Shown here piece by piece: positions 8,759 through 17,146 of a DNA stretch of 64,000 bases. Under the pieces are notes generated by a model. It was not told the origin of the DNA. It ran no database searches and saw nothing but the letters and a program-made list of their open reading frames with translations. Origin of the DNA: Paenibacillus macquariensis (GTDB taxonomy: Bacteria > Bacillota > Bacilli > Paenibacillales > Paenibacillaceae). The stretch lies in assembly GCF_900156375.1 (NCBI RefSeq), contig NZ_FTNK01000018.1, positions 1 through 64,000 on the forward strand. Reading direction: 5' to 3'. How positions within the stretch are numbered: the stretch's first letter is position 1; every line of letters begins with the position of its first letter. The position numbers and the translations under genes are program-made.

Positions 8759-9444
8759 CGGTTCTGACTGCAGTAGTAATTGTTCTAATTAATGTAAGTA
8801 TTTATGTATTTATGTCTATGTTGTATAGACGCTTTCATATTCCCGTACTCATGCCGGCGCTAACAGCATCGTTTACGATTGTTGTTCTGCTGTTGTTTTT
8901 TCGGATCCCCTATGACACGTATATGATTGGTGGTCAATGGATTAATCAACTACTGGGCCCAGCCGTCGTCTCATTAGCCTATCCTTTATATAAGCAGCGC
9001 CACGTTCTTCGCCGAAATCTTCCAGTGATCCTAGGAGGCACGCTTATGGGTCTAATTGTCGGAATGTTCAGTGGGATCTTTCTAGCGATGGCGTTGGGAT
9101 TTCCCAAACTATACGTGATCTCATTGTTACCTAAATCCATTACTACAGCCGTAGCCATTCAAATATCGAGTAACCTGGGAGGAGAATCCTCCTTAACCTC
9201 CGCATTTGTAATGCTTGCAGGCTTTACGGGAGCTATTGGCGGACCCTACATTATTAAATTCTTCAGAATTAAAGGTGAAGTTGGCATCGGTATTGGACTC
9301 GGGACGGCTTCTCATGCACTGGGTACAGCCAAAGCGATGGAATACGGTGAGGAGTCCGTCTCGATGAGTTCGGTAGCGATGACTGTGTGTGCAATTGCGG
9401 GTTCATGTGTAGCTCCCGTAATTACTTGGTTGTTGTATCATTAA
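8755..9444 (+). CDS. LrgB/CidB family membrane protein
   Basis: 229 residues and about six to seven membrane helices. Family motifs visible are LGPAVVSLAYPLYKQ near residues 69-83, SLLPKSITTAVAIQIS and GTASHALGTAKAMEYGEESVSMSS. This is the second component of the holin/antiholin-like or pyruvate-uptake-like pair with the CidA/LrgA protein encoded just upstream (4-base overlap, GAGAAGAGGA as ribosome binding site). Its last 23 bases overlap the 3' end of the convergent HesB-like gene. Family placement is firm; cellular role in this organism is inferred. Confidence 0.88.
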   Translation: MTVLTAVVIVLINVSIYVFMSMLYRRFHIPVLMPALTASFTIVVLLLFFRIPYDTYMIGGQWINQLLGPAVVSLAYPLYKQRHVLRRNLPVILGGTLMGLIVGMFSGIFLAMALGFPKLYVISLLPKSITTAVAIQISSNLGGESSLTSAFVMLAGFTGAIGGPYIIKFFRIKGEVGIGIGLGTASHALGTAKAMEYGEESVSMSSVAMTVCAIAGSCVAPVITWLLYH

Positions 9445-9760
9445 TCCGGATATCTCTTGTTTTCACATTACTACTATAAATGGTTGAATTGCTGGATAGT
9501 TTGTATGAAGGGTAGTTACGTTCCACGTCAAGGAGCATCAACTCTTCGTAGAAAATGGCCTGCTGAGCATTGATGATAAATGGAAGAGAGCCAGCATCGA
9601 TTTCGATATCCCCGTTGTCTGGTTCGCTTGTGATCAGCAGGACTGTTATTCCGTCGCAGCCACATCCATCGGTATCAAAAAGAATTTTGAAATATCCTGG
9701 TTGCTCTCCAAGGGCTTCTCTTAATTTCTGTTCTGCTAACGCTGTGATTTGAATCTTCAT
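9422..9760 (-). CDS. HesB/IscA-like iron-sulfur cluster biosynthesis family protein
   Basis: 112 residues. The N-terminus MKIQITALAEQKLREALGEQ followed by YFKILFDTDGCGCDGI resembles the short HesB-like proteins of Bacillales (YqkB-type), in which a CGC motif replaces the classical IscA cysteine arrangement. The expected C-terminal CxC of true A-type carriers is absent, so a scaffold role is uncertain. GAGGAG lies about 12 bases before the ATG. The last 23 bases overlap the 3' end of the LrgB gene on the other strand, and no terminator separates the two convergent genes. Confidence 0.7.
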   Translation of the reverse strand: MKIQITALAEQKLREALGEQPGYFKILFDTDGCGCDGITVLLITSEPDNGDIEIDAGSLPFIINAQQAIFYEELMLLDVERNYPSYKLSSNSTIYSSNVKTRDIRINDTTTK

Positions 9761-9846
9761 TGGGTATGCTCGCTCCTCAAAAAATAGTTTGGAAGTTTAT
9801 TATACTATAGTATTTGCTACATAACGTAAGACAAACAGAAATGATT

Positions 9847-9891
9847 TTGACATCGGATTATTTTGGATTTATAATGAATGAATATTCATTC
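9847..9891 (+). promoter_or_regulatory. SigA promoter plus TetR operator upstream of the TetR gene
   Basis: TTGACA (9847-9852), a 17-base spacer and TATAAT (9870-9875) form a near-consensus vegetative promoter. Directly after the -10 lies a perfect 16-base palindrome GAATGAATATTCATTC (9876-9891), covering the expected transcription start. The same core recurs at 10505-10520 before the exporter. This is a typical autorepression arrangement. Confidence 0.8.
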
Positions 9892-9912
9892 CGGATGATT
9901 GGAGGTGGCTAA

Positions 9913-10482
9913 ATGGCTAGTAATAAACGAGATGATATTATGACAGCTGCAATACTCTTATTCGCTGAAAGAGGGTATGACGCTACAACCGTACCCATGA
10001 TCGCGGATAATGCTAAAGTAGGTGCAGGCACCATATATCGCTATTTTGAGAATAAAGAGGCTCTAGTTAACGCTTTGTTTCAAGAGTGTATTCAAAAATT
10101 CTTAGAAGCTTTCCAATCAACAAGTGTGGTTACAACGAAGGATGTTCGAGAACAGTTTCATGTCTTATTTAATGTCATGGTTGATTATGCGAAACATAAT
10201 ACACATGCACTACATTTCATTGATTCCCATTGTAGTGGACATTATCTAGATGAACAAAGTAAACAAATATTTCAAGAATTTCTCGGTTTCCTGAAGAGTT
10301 TTATTGAACATGGCAAGGAGCAAGGTGTTCTGTGTTTATTAGAATCGGATGCTTTGATTGCGATTGTATATGGAGCATTTTCAAATTTATTTAGGTTGAT
10401 TCGAGTGGGTGTTATTCAGGAAAGTCCAGAACTGCTGAATAGTATTGAAGAATGTTGTTGGAATGCGATTAGAATCCACTAA
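9913..10482 (+). CDS. TetR-family transcriptional repressor of the adjacent MMPL exporter
   Basis: 189 residues. The N-terminal HTH reads DDIMTAAILLFAERGYDATTVPMIADNAKVGAGTIYRYFENKEALV, a canonical TetR DNA-binding domain. The rest is a helical ligand-binding domain with little conservation (FIDSHCSGHYLDEQSKQIF). GGAGGTG precedes the ATG. The gene is followed after 100-odd bases by an RND/MMPL transporter, and a shared palindromic site sits before both genes. It therefore probably represses itself and the exporter until a hydrophobic ligand binds. The ligand is unknown. Confidence 0.88.
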   Translation: MASNKRDDIMTAAILLFAERGYDATTVPMIADNAKVGAGTIYRYFENKEALVNALFQECIQKFLEAFQSTSVVTTKDVREQFHVLFNVMVDYAKHNTHALHFIDSHCSGHYLDEQSKQIFQEFLGFLKSFIEHGKEQGVLCLLESDALIAIVYGAFSNLFRLIRVGVIQESPELLNSIEECCWNAIRIH

Positions 10483-10500
10483 TTCTAATCGTTTGTCACA

Positions 10501-10524
10501 ATAGGAATGAATATTCATTCCTAT
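10501..10524. promoter_or_regulatory. 24-base perfect palindrome, TetR operator before the MMPL transporter
   Basis: Bases 10501-10524 are a perfect inverted repeat centred between 10512 and 10513. Its core GGAATGAATATTCATTCC extends the 16-base palindrome in the TetR promoter. It lies between the TetR gene and the exporter, about 83 bases before the exporter start. Confidence 0.8.
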
Positions 10525-10606
10525 ATAATTTCCTTTATAAACGGCAATTGAACATTATTCTGTAATATAGATATGAATATCATCTTTGAAGGGTAGGTTA
10601 TACGCG

Positions 10607-13600
10607 ATGAAAAGGCCTAAGAACTGGAGATTCGCTTCTCTCGTTATATGGATACTGATTACGATTGTGATAGTCATGACCATGCCTGATATGAATCAGC
10701 TGGTAAGAGATAAAGGGCAAATTACGATATCAGATACGGCACCAAGTGTCGTGGCTCAAGCCATGATCGATGAGATGAGTACAGAGAGTGGAGAAACCTA
10801 TCAGATTATTGCTGTATTTAACAGTGGTACTGAGGATAAATTAACTGGCCAACAGAAAACACACATTGAGGATGTCATTAGTGTTCTGAAGGAGAAGCAG
10901 GCACAGCTTGGGGTTACGAATATTGTGTCTCACATGGATAATGAGCAGACGGAAGCTCAGTTGTTATCTAAGGATCAGACGACGATATTAACACAAATTG
11001 CGGTTAACAAGAATAAGGGAACGATCTCAGAAGTAGCAGATCAACTTAGGACCATCGTACATATGGATGATGTGGATACTTATTTAACCGGTACCGGATT
11101 AGTGTTAGAAGATTTCTCTCAATCTACACAAGAGGGGGTTAAGAAAACAGAGATTATCGCGATAATATTTATTATTCTCGTATTGATTCTTGTATTCCGT
11201 TCACCGGTGGTGCCTTTTGTTTCACTACTTTCAGTCGGAGTATCCTATCTTGTATCGATGGGAATCATTGCACACATGGTGGATAAGTTTAACTATCCAT
11301 TTTCTAATTTTACACAAGTGTTCTTAGTGGTCATTCTATTTGGAATTGGCACGGATTATAATATTCTTCTCTTCACAAGATTTAAGGAAGAACTAAGTAA
11401 GCAAGAGAACGTACTTGATGCTCTAAAAGAAACGTACAAGGCATCTGGAAAAACAGTTTTATACAGTGGTTTAGCTGTATTTATAGGGTTTATGGCACTC
11501 CTATTAGCAGAATTCAGACTATATCAAGCAAGTTCAGCCGTAGCTATTGGCGTAGCTGTCCTCCTTCTTGTATTAATGACGCTGAATCCATTCTTTATGG
11601 CGTTGTTAGGCAAGAAGATGTTTTGGCCACTTAAACGTTTTGAAGGTCATGGGGATAGTAAGATATGGTCATTCTTAGCTAAGACGTCTGTAACAAAACC
11701 TTTAGTATCTCTTCTGTTTGTTGCTATCATATGTATTCCTTTTTTAGTGAAGTACAGTGATTCACTTAGCTATAATGATCTACTGGAAGTAGATAATGGG
11801 TACGAGTCCAAGCAAGGGATTAATGTGATCGAAGATCATTATTCATTAGGCTTCTCTTCACCTACAGCGCTTGTTATACGATCGGATCAACCTTTAGATA
11901 ATGCGAAGACTTTACAGGTATTAGATGAATTAGCTGAGACGATTTCTAATGTAGATGGGGTATCGAAAGTATTTACCTCGACTCGTCCAGCAGGTGACCA
12001 AATAAGTGAGTTATATATTAATGATCAGGCCAAAGTACTTAATGATGGACTTAGTGACGCCAACGTTGGTGTTGGGAAAATAAATGAGGGTTTGTCTTCT
12101 GCAGAAGACCAATTTAATAAGTCAGAATCAAGTGGTGTTGATAACGTACAGAAGCTTATTGATGGTACAACTGAAGTGAAGAACGGTGTCTCTACTCTGG
12201 GGGAAGCACTGAATAAATTAACGAATGGTATGAACGACGGGGTGAAAGGTGCGAAAGAACTAGATACCGGCTTAGCTTCGATAAACACGAACATGAAAGT
12301 TCTATCAAGCTCAACATCTAAATTGCTCGCAGGGTATTCTGAACTTAATGGTGGTTTAGCCTCTTTCAGCGAACATTTTAGTAATATAGGTAAAGAGATA
12401 GATGGGGCCGGCCAAGGGTATGAACAAATTGAGAAATCTATGACCAACCTGTTGGATACCAACCCTGAACTAAGTGAGAATGTGAATGTCCAGAACTCTC
12501 TTAGGATTGCAACGGGTGGGAAACAGCAATTGGAGGAACTATCAACGAAGTTGAGTGATTTAACGAAAAAGTATGATTCAGCGATTGCGTCATTTAAGGC
12601 AGCTAATGCTTCTCTTGAACAAGTGGATGTTGGTTATTCTAAAGTGCAGGCGGGTGTGAATCAGCTGCATGAAGGTTCAGTTATTTTAAAAGAAGGTATT
12701 CAAACAGCTGCAAATGGTTCAAGTGAAATGGCCGATAAGACGCCGCAACTTGAATCAGGTTTAACACAAATCAATGATGGTCAGCAACAGCTCTTGTCGG
12801 GTCTTTCTGAGTTATCTGGCCAAATGGAAGCTTTAAAGTCAGGTCTCTCAGAAAGTACGAAGGGATTAGGTAAAGTAAGTGACGGACTCATGAATGCTCA
12901 AGGATATTTAAGTGGTCTGAGTGAATCTCAAGCATCAGAAAGGTTCTATATTCCACAAGATGTATTTCAAAGTGATGATTTTCAGAAAGCGTTGGATATG
13001 TATATGTCAGATAATCGGACGATTACGCAAATGAATATTATTCTGGATGTGAACCCGTACTCGAAAGAAGCGATGTCTATCGTTAAGACCTTAAAGCAAA
13101 CCATAGACGCTACTTTAAAAGGTAGTGATTTAAGCGATGCTGAGGTAGCTATCGGTGGGAAGACATCTCAGAATATTGATCTTGAAGAGATATCAGGTAG
13201 TGACTTTGCCCGTACAGCAACGATCATGTTGATAGGGATAGGAATTGTCCTTATCGTCCTCACGCGTTCGTTGTTAAAACCATTGTTTATCATTGGTTCC
13301 TTGATTCTAGCGTACTATACTGCGCTTGGGATGAGTGAATTACTAAGTACTTATGTATTCAATGTTGATGCTTTGGGTTGGAATGTGCCATTCTTTAGCT
13401 TCATAATGATTGTGGCATTAGGCGTAGATTATAGTATCTTCTTGATGATGCGTTATCAAGAGTTGGAAGATGATCCGATTCAGGCTATTGTGGATGCAGC
13501 ACGTCATATTGGTGGCGTAGTCATCTCAGCAGCGATTATACTTGGAGGGACATTTGCCTCCTTAATTCCTTCAGGGGTTATGACACTGATTGAAGTAGCG

Positions 13601-13717
13601 ACTACCGTTATTATTGGACTATTGTTACTAAGTTTCGTGATGTTGCCAATATTAATACCAGCGTTAATAGGTTCAGTTGACCGGTTAAGTAAATGGCGTG
13701 AAAAAACAAAGAAATAG
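10607..13717 (+). CDS. MMPL/RND-family transporter with YhgE-like central repeats
   Basis: About 1036 residues. One N-terminal transmembrane helix is followed by an extracytoplasmic domain, a five-helix MMPL bundle (about 200-380, GIGTDYNILLFTRF), a large extracytoplasmic segment (about 400-830) and a C-terminal MMPL bundle with the matching GVDYSIFLMMRYQE motif. The central segment is rich in repeated Gly-Leu heptad-like units (NGLSDANVGVGKINEGLSS, ELDTGLASINTNMKVL), as in YhgE/Pip-type proteins. The Asp-Tyr pairs in helices 4 and 10 are the presumed proton relay. I chose ATG 10607 (AGG 9 bases upstream) over TTG 10586, which has no ribosome binding site. Regulation by the adjacent TetR is supported by shared palindromes. 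The substrate is unknown; lipids or amphipathic drugs are usual. Confidence 0.9.
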   Translation: MKRPKNWRFASLVIWILITIVIVMTMPDMNQLVRDKGQITISDTAPSVVAQAMIDEMSTESGETYQIIAVFNSGTEDKLTGQQKTHIEDVISVLKEKQAQLGVTNIVSHMDNEQTEAQLLSKDQTTILTQIAVNKNKGTISEVADQLRTIVHMDDVDTYLTGTGLVLEDFSQSTQEGVKKTEIIAIIFIILVLILVFRSPVVPFVSLLSVGVSYLVSMGIIAHMVDKFNYPFSNFTQVFLVVILFGIGTDYNILLFTRFKEELSKQENVLDALKETYKASGKTVLYSGLAVFIGFMALLLAEFRLYQASSAVAIGVAVLLLVLMTLNPFFMALLGKKMFWPLKRFEGHGDSKIWSFLAKTSVTKPLVSLLFVAIICIPFLVKYSDSLSYNDLLEVDNGYESKQGINVIEDHYSLGFSSPTALVIRSDQPLDNAKTLQVLDELAETISNVDGVSKVFTSTRPAGDQISELYINDQAKVLNDGLSDANVGVGKINEGLSSAEDQFNKSESSGVDNVQKLIDGTTEVKNGVSTLGEALNKLTNGMNDGVKGAKELDTGLASINTNMKVLSSSTSKLLAGYSELNGGLASFSEHFSNIGKEIDGAGQGYEQIEKSMTNLLDTNPELSENVNVQNSLRIATGGKQQLEELSTKLSDLTKKYDSAIASFKAANASLEQVDVGYSKVQAGVNQLHEGSVILKEGIQTAANGSSEMADKTPQLESGLTQINDGQQQLLSGLSELSGQMEALKSGLSESTKGLGKVSDGLMNAQGYLSGLSESQASERFYIPQDVFQSDDFQKALDMYMSDNRTITQMNIILDVNPYSKEAMSIVKTLKQTIDATLKGSDLSDAEVAIGGKTSQNIDLEEISGSDFARTATIMLIGIGIVLIVLTRSLLKPLFIIGSLILAYYTALGMSELLSTYVFNVDALGWNVPFFSFIMIVALGVDYSIFLMMRYQELEDDPIQAIVDAARHIGGVVISAAIILGGTFASLIPSGVMTLIEVATTVIIGLLLLSFVMLPILIPALIGSVDRLSKWREKTKK

Positions 13718-13729
13718 TAATTGTCTTCT

Positions 13730-13770
13730 AAACCTATCATCTCTCATTTGAGGTGGTAGGTTTTTGGTTT
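13730..13770 (+). terminator. Rho-independent terminator after the MMPL gene
   Basis: AAACCTATCATCTC (13730-13743) pairs with GAGGTGGTAGGTTT (13750-13763), including G.T pairs, and is followed by TTTTTGGTTTTTT. Confidence 0.8.
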
Positions 13771-13877
13771 TTTCACTTTATCGTTGGGTATGAATGACGC
13801 TTTACATGTTACATTGTTGCATATTTCACTGACATGAAGTACATGATAATTATGACATTTAAAGGAGGTTATGCTAA

Positions 13878-15569
13878 ATGAGTGGCGAAAGAACACGAGG
13901 AAGGGATACACAGGATAAAGAGACTTCGGGTACGTCTATTCACGGCGTGGGAAGCTCAATGGATCCACGAATGGCCCCAGGTGAAGATGAGACGACACTG
14001 ACAGATCGTCAGGGGCATCCAATTGATAATAACCAAAGTATGCGTACGGTGGGTAGTCGCGGGCCAACGACGCTAGAGAACTATCACTTTATTGAGAAGA
14101 TCACTCATTTTGACCGAGAACGTGTTCCTGAACGGGTTGTACACGCACGCGGCGCGGGTGCTCATGGCATATTTGAGGCTTACGGAACTGTTGGGAACGA
14201 GCCTATTGCGAAGTATACTCGCGCAAATCTTTTTCAAGAGAAGGGCAAGGAGACACCTGTGTTCGTCCGGTTCTCATCCGTTATCCATGGGGGGCACTCG
14301 CCAGAGACGCTCCGTGATCCGAGAGGGTTTGCAGTTAAATTTTATACGGATGAGGGTAACTGGGACCTCGTAGGTAACAACTTGAAAGTGTTTTTTATTC
14401 GGGATGCTATCAAATTTCCTGATCTCATTCATGCTTTTAAACCAGATCCAGTGACGAACGTTCAAGATGGCGTGCGCATTTTCGATTTTATTATGAATAC
14501 ACCGGAAGCGATGATGATGATTACATTCTTGTTCTCACCTTGGGGGATTCCAGCCAACTTCCGGCAAATGCAAGGTTCGGGAGTCAATACATATAAATGG
14601 GTGAATGCAGAAGGTGAGGCTGTTCTGGTCAAGTATCATTGGGAACCTAAACAGGGAATCAAGAATTTAACGCAGCAAGAAGCAGAAGAAATTCAGGGTA
14701 AGAACTTCAATCATGCGACGCAAGATTTATATGAGGCAATCAAGTCTGGAAATTTCCCAGAATGGGAGCTGTGTGTTCAAATTATGAGTGATGATGAACA
14801 CCCAGAACTTGATTTCGATCCGTTAGATGACACGAAGCTGTGGCCGACGGATGCATTTCCGTTCCTCCCTGTCGGACGTATGGTTCTCAATCGTAATCCG
14901 GAGAATTATTTTGCTGAAGTGGAGCAAGTAGCATTTGGTACGGGTGTACTTGTGGATGGACTAGATTTCTCAGATGATAAAATGCTCCAAGGTCGAACCC
15001 TTTCGTATTCGGATACGCAAAGATATCGGGTTGGGCCGAATTACTTACAGTTGCCGATCAATGCTCCGAAGAAACATGTTGCTACGAATCAACGTGATGG
15101 ACAAATGGCTTATCGTGTGGATAAAGCGCCAGGTCAGAATCCACATATTAATTATGAGCCTTCAACACTAGGCGGTCTGCATGAAGCGACTAAGACAGGT
15201 AAGGAGTATACACCGCACATCGAGGGTAATTTAGTACGCCAAGTCATTGAACGTACGAATGATTTTAAATACGCGGGTGAACAATATAGGGCATTTGAAG
15301 ACTGGGAACGTGATGATCTCATTCTCAATCTCGTGGGTACACTGAAACCAGCGCCTCAACATATTCAACAAGGAATGACAGATTTGTTCACGAAGTGTGA
15401 TCCGGATTATGGACGTAGGGTAGCGGAAGGGTTAGGGCCAATGGATGGTATTCAATCAGGTAATTCAAGTGGATTAGATACGGAATTTGGTGCACCCTTA
15501 GGAGCGGTTCATACGAAAGAAGGATTTCAAGAAGCAGAAAGCAAAGGACACTCAGCGGATCCTTATTAA
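13878..15569 (+). CDS. Monofunctional heme catalase
   Basis: 563 residues; converts hydrogen peroxide to water and oxygen. Catalytic His89 lies in RVPERVVHARGAGAHG, the distal-pocket Asn is N167 in DLVGNNLKVFFIRD, and the heme-ligand Tyr is Y376 in RTLSYSDTQ. The N-terminus has about 60 extra residues, rich in Gly/Arg/Asp (SGERTRGRD, MDPRMAPGEDE), which are polar and carry no signal peptide. AAAGGAGG lies before the ATG. The length resembles Bacillus KatX-type enzymes rather than the 480-residue KatA or 680-690-residue KatE. A poor PerR-like sequence lies at 13844-13858. It is a single-gene unit closed by a strong terminator. Assignment as catalase is firm; isotype is not. Confidence 0.93.
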   Translation: MSGERTRGRDTQDKETSGTSIHGVGSSMDPRMAPGEDETTLTDRQGHPIDNNQSMRTVGSRGPTTLENYHFIEKITHFDRERVPERVVHARGAGAHGIFEAYGTVGNEPIAKYTRANLFQEKGKETPVFVRFSSVIHGGHSPETLRDPRGFAVKFYTDEGNWDLVGNNLKVFFIRDAIKFPDLIHAFKPDPVTNVQDGVRIFDFIMNTPEAMMMITFLFSPWGIPANFRQMQGSGVNTYKWVNAEGEAVLVKYHWEPKQGIKNLTQQEAEEIQGKNFNHATQDLYEAIKSGNFPEWELCVQIMSDDEHPELDFDPLDDTKLWPTDAFPFLPVGRMVLNRNPENYFAEVEQVAFGTGVLVDGLDFSDDKMLQGRTLSYSDTQRYRVGPNYLQLPINAPKKHVATNQRDGQMAYRVDKAPGQNPHINYEPSTLGGLHEATKTGKEYTPHIEGNLVRQVIERTNDFKYAGEQYRAFEDWERDDLILNLVGTLKPAPQHIQQGMTDLFTKCDPDYGRRVAEGLGPMDGIQSGNSSGLDTEFGAPLGAVHTKEGFQEAESKGHSADPY

Positions 15570-15595
15570 TATCGAAATAGATAATAATGTAGTAA

Positions 15596-15643
15596 AGAGC
15601 CTGTCTCCATTCGGATTATACCGAGAAGACAGGCTCTATTTTT
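15596..15643 (+). terminator. Rho-independent terminator after the catalase
   Basis: AGAGCCTGTCT (15596-15606) pairs with AGACAGGCTCT (15627-15637), with an inner TCGG/CCGA stem, followed by ATTTTTC. Confidence 0.88.
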
Positions 15644-15775
15644 CTTGTCTATAGAGTCTCAATATAATAAAGATAGGATTCTCTTAAATTCCCTACACGT
15701 ACAAACTTCCCTAAAAAATGGTAATAATGTATAATGGGAGATAGTGAATTTCTTTAATTTCTCATAAAGGAGAAC

Positions 15776-16810
15776 ATGCCGTTGGCTATCAAAATTATTA
15801 AACCTAATTTATTCATTGGATCCTCAAGGGAATCCATACGATATGCAAGTGCGATTCAATCGCAAATCGGCAGATTAGTTCAAGTTACACCTTGGTTTGC
15901 AGGAACCTTTGGTGCAAATGAGTATACGATGGAATCATTAGAACGTATTTTGGATCAAAGTGATTACGGAATATTTGTATTTTCTCCAGACGACGTTGCA
16001 CTTATTCGTGGGAAACATGTGTTCATAACAAGAGATAATACGATATTTGAAATGGGTTTATTTTGGGGAAAACTAAGAAGGAATCGTGTATTCTGCATCG
16101 TTCCGCAAGAAGTAGAGCAAAGGGAAGATCTCATTAATGGCGTCAATATTGCACAATTTCATTTGCTTTCCGATCTTGCGGGTTTAACAATTTTGGAATA
16201 TGAATGTCGTAATGATCGTAATTATGAAGCAGCGGTAAATTCCGCATGCATAAGAATATTAGATATTATTGAACGTGAGAAGCATTTTATAGATCCATAT
16301 GTGCTACTGAGACAGAAGGAGGAAGAATTACAACGAAAGCAGAGCATACTTCATTTTTTTTGGGAATTTAATCGTAATGTGACGGTTCCGGAAGATCAGA
16401 AATATCACGCATTAAGCGAAGCTGTTCGTAATTCATTCATCTCTCCAGTCCATTGTCGAGTCACGGGTGCAGCCTTCTGGCAAAAGAAAGGGAATGATGG
16501 GATTAGACAAGTTGGAGGAAACGTAGGAAGAGGTCGGTTTTATCCATTTAATGTTCAAGAATTGAATCAAATGTCACAACCCATTTATGTGCTTGATGTA
16601 TATAATAGTGGTAAGTGGACGTTCTTTAAACACAAGGAAGTTGCGGACGTATATGTGCTATGCTATCCTTTAGGAAGGGAACACGTTCTTTCTGTACACA
16701 TTTCGGGTGTTGAAATGATACCTGAAGATAATCTGGAAGACATTGTTTCTTTTAATGACGAATTACTTCGTACCATAAGGCATTTAGTTGGAGGGGAACA
16801 CAATGAATAA
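15776..16810 (+). CDS. TIR-like (CAP12_TIR type) protein with a GAF-like C-terminal domain
   Basis: 344 residues, no signal peptide or membrane helix. Residues 10-145 resemble the predicted nucleotide-binding TIR-like family (Pfam PF10137), used as the NADase domain of CBASS and Pycsar effectors: NLFIGSSRE (strand A), YTMESLERILDQSDYGIFVFSPDD, then RDNTIFEMGLFWGKL carrying the expected catalytic Glu92, then VFCIVP. A helical linker (170-195) leads to about 150 residues whose helix/strand order (HCRVTGAAFW, PIYVLDVY, DVYVLCYPLG, EHVLSVHISG, long final helix) fits a GAF fold, not STING or SAVED; this is inferred by eye. AAAGGAG is only 3 bases from ATG 15776 but 9 from TTG 15782, so the start may be 15782. 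The stop overlaps the next small gene by 8 bases. Likely a signal-gated NAD-degrading defence protein, unproven. Confidence 0.72.
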   Translation: MPLAIKIIKPNLFIGSSRESIRYASAIQSQIGRLVQVTPWFAGTFGANEYTMESLERILDQSDYGIFVFSPDDVALIRGKHVFITRDNTIFEMGLFWGKLRRNRVFCIVPQEVEQREDLINGVNIAQFHLLSDLAGLTILEYECRNDRNYEAAVNSACIRILDIIEREKHFIDPYVLLRQKEEELQRKQSILHFFWEFNRNVTVPEDQKYHALSEAVRNSFISPVHCRVTGAAFWQKKGNDGIRQVGGNVGRGRFYPFNVQELNQMSQPIYVLDVYNSGKWTFFKHKEVADVYVLCYPLGREHVLSVHISGVEMIPEDNLEDIVSFNDELLRTIRHLVGGEHNE

Positions 16811-17054
16811 TAACGACAGCTTTCGTCAATCTCATCAAGATTTACCCGCCAGAGGCCCTTGGGTGGCGAAGGATGAAACAATTAGAAGTGTAACACTAGC
16901 TAATGGAAGATCAGTATCCCGATCCAATCGGATGAGTGCTCGTAAATTTCAAGGAAAAGCACTGTTTATAGGCCCTTCTATTGAAGGAAGCGATATAGAG
17001 TATGTTAAAGTGCTTAGTGGGAATGTAAATGACCACAAACCTTCGTTTGCGTAA
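16803..17054 (+). CDS. 83-residue protein of unknown function, partner of the TIR-GAF protein
   Basis: Starts at ATG 16803 with a strong GGAGGGG 6 bases upstream; this ribosome binding site lies inside the end of the TIR-GAF gene, and the two genes overlap by 8 bases, so they are translationally coupled. The protein is polar and soluble: an N-terminal Asn/Gln-rich segment, then GPWVAKDETIRSVTLANGRSVSRSN, a basic MSARKFQGKALF stretch and an acidic EGSDIEYVKVL segment. No signal peptide, membrane helix or recognised domain. Tight coupling suggests an inhibitor, sensor or adaptor for the TIR protein; this is inference from context. A terminator follows, so the unit is only these two genes. Confidence 0.75.
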   Translation: MNNNDSFRQSHQDLPARGPWVAKDETIRSVTLANGRSVSRSNRMSARKFQGKALFIGPSIEGSDIEYVKVLSGNVNDHKPSFA

Positions 17055-17071
17055 ATAGATCATATTCGATG

Positions 17072-17107
17072 AAGCCCGTTGGAATCGCTCAATTGGCTTT
17101 TTTTTAG
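17072..17107 (+). terminator. Terminator closing the TIR-GAF two-gene unit
   Basis: An imperfect hairpin beginning gaagcccgttgg and closing caattggctt, followed by eight T residues (17098-17105). Confidence 0.7.
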
Positions 17108-17146
17108 TATCGGAATACATAATCGTTAAGAGAGTGGGGGATTAAT

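Noticed and set aside
12025..12462. 145-codon minus-strand ORF
   Set aside because: Shadow of the repetitive middle of the MMPL gene; proline/serine-rich, no start signals.
13844..13858. Confident PerR box
   Set aside because: Only about 10 of 14 positions match; kept as a low-interest observation, not a feature.
15776..16810. TIR-STING or TIR-SAVED CBASS effector
   Set aside because: No cyclic-nucleotide synthase gene is adjacent, and the C-terminal half has GAF-like order with none of the STING lid motif I could recognise. It remains a possibility only a structure search could settle.
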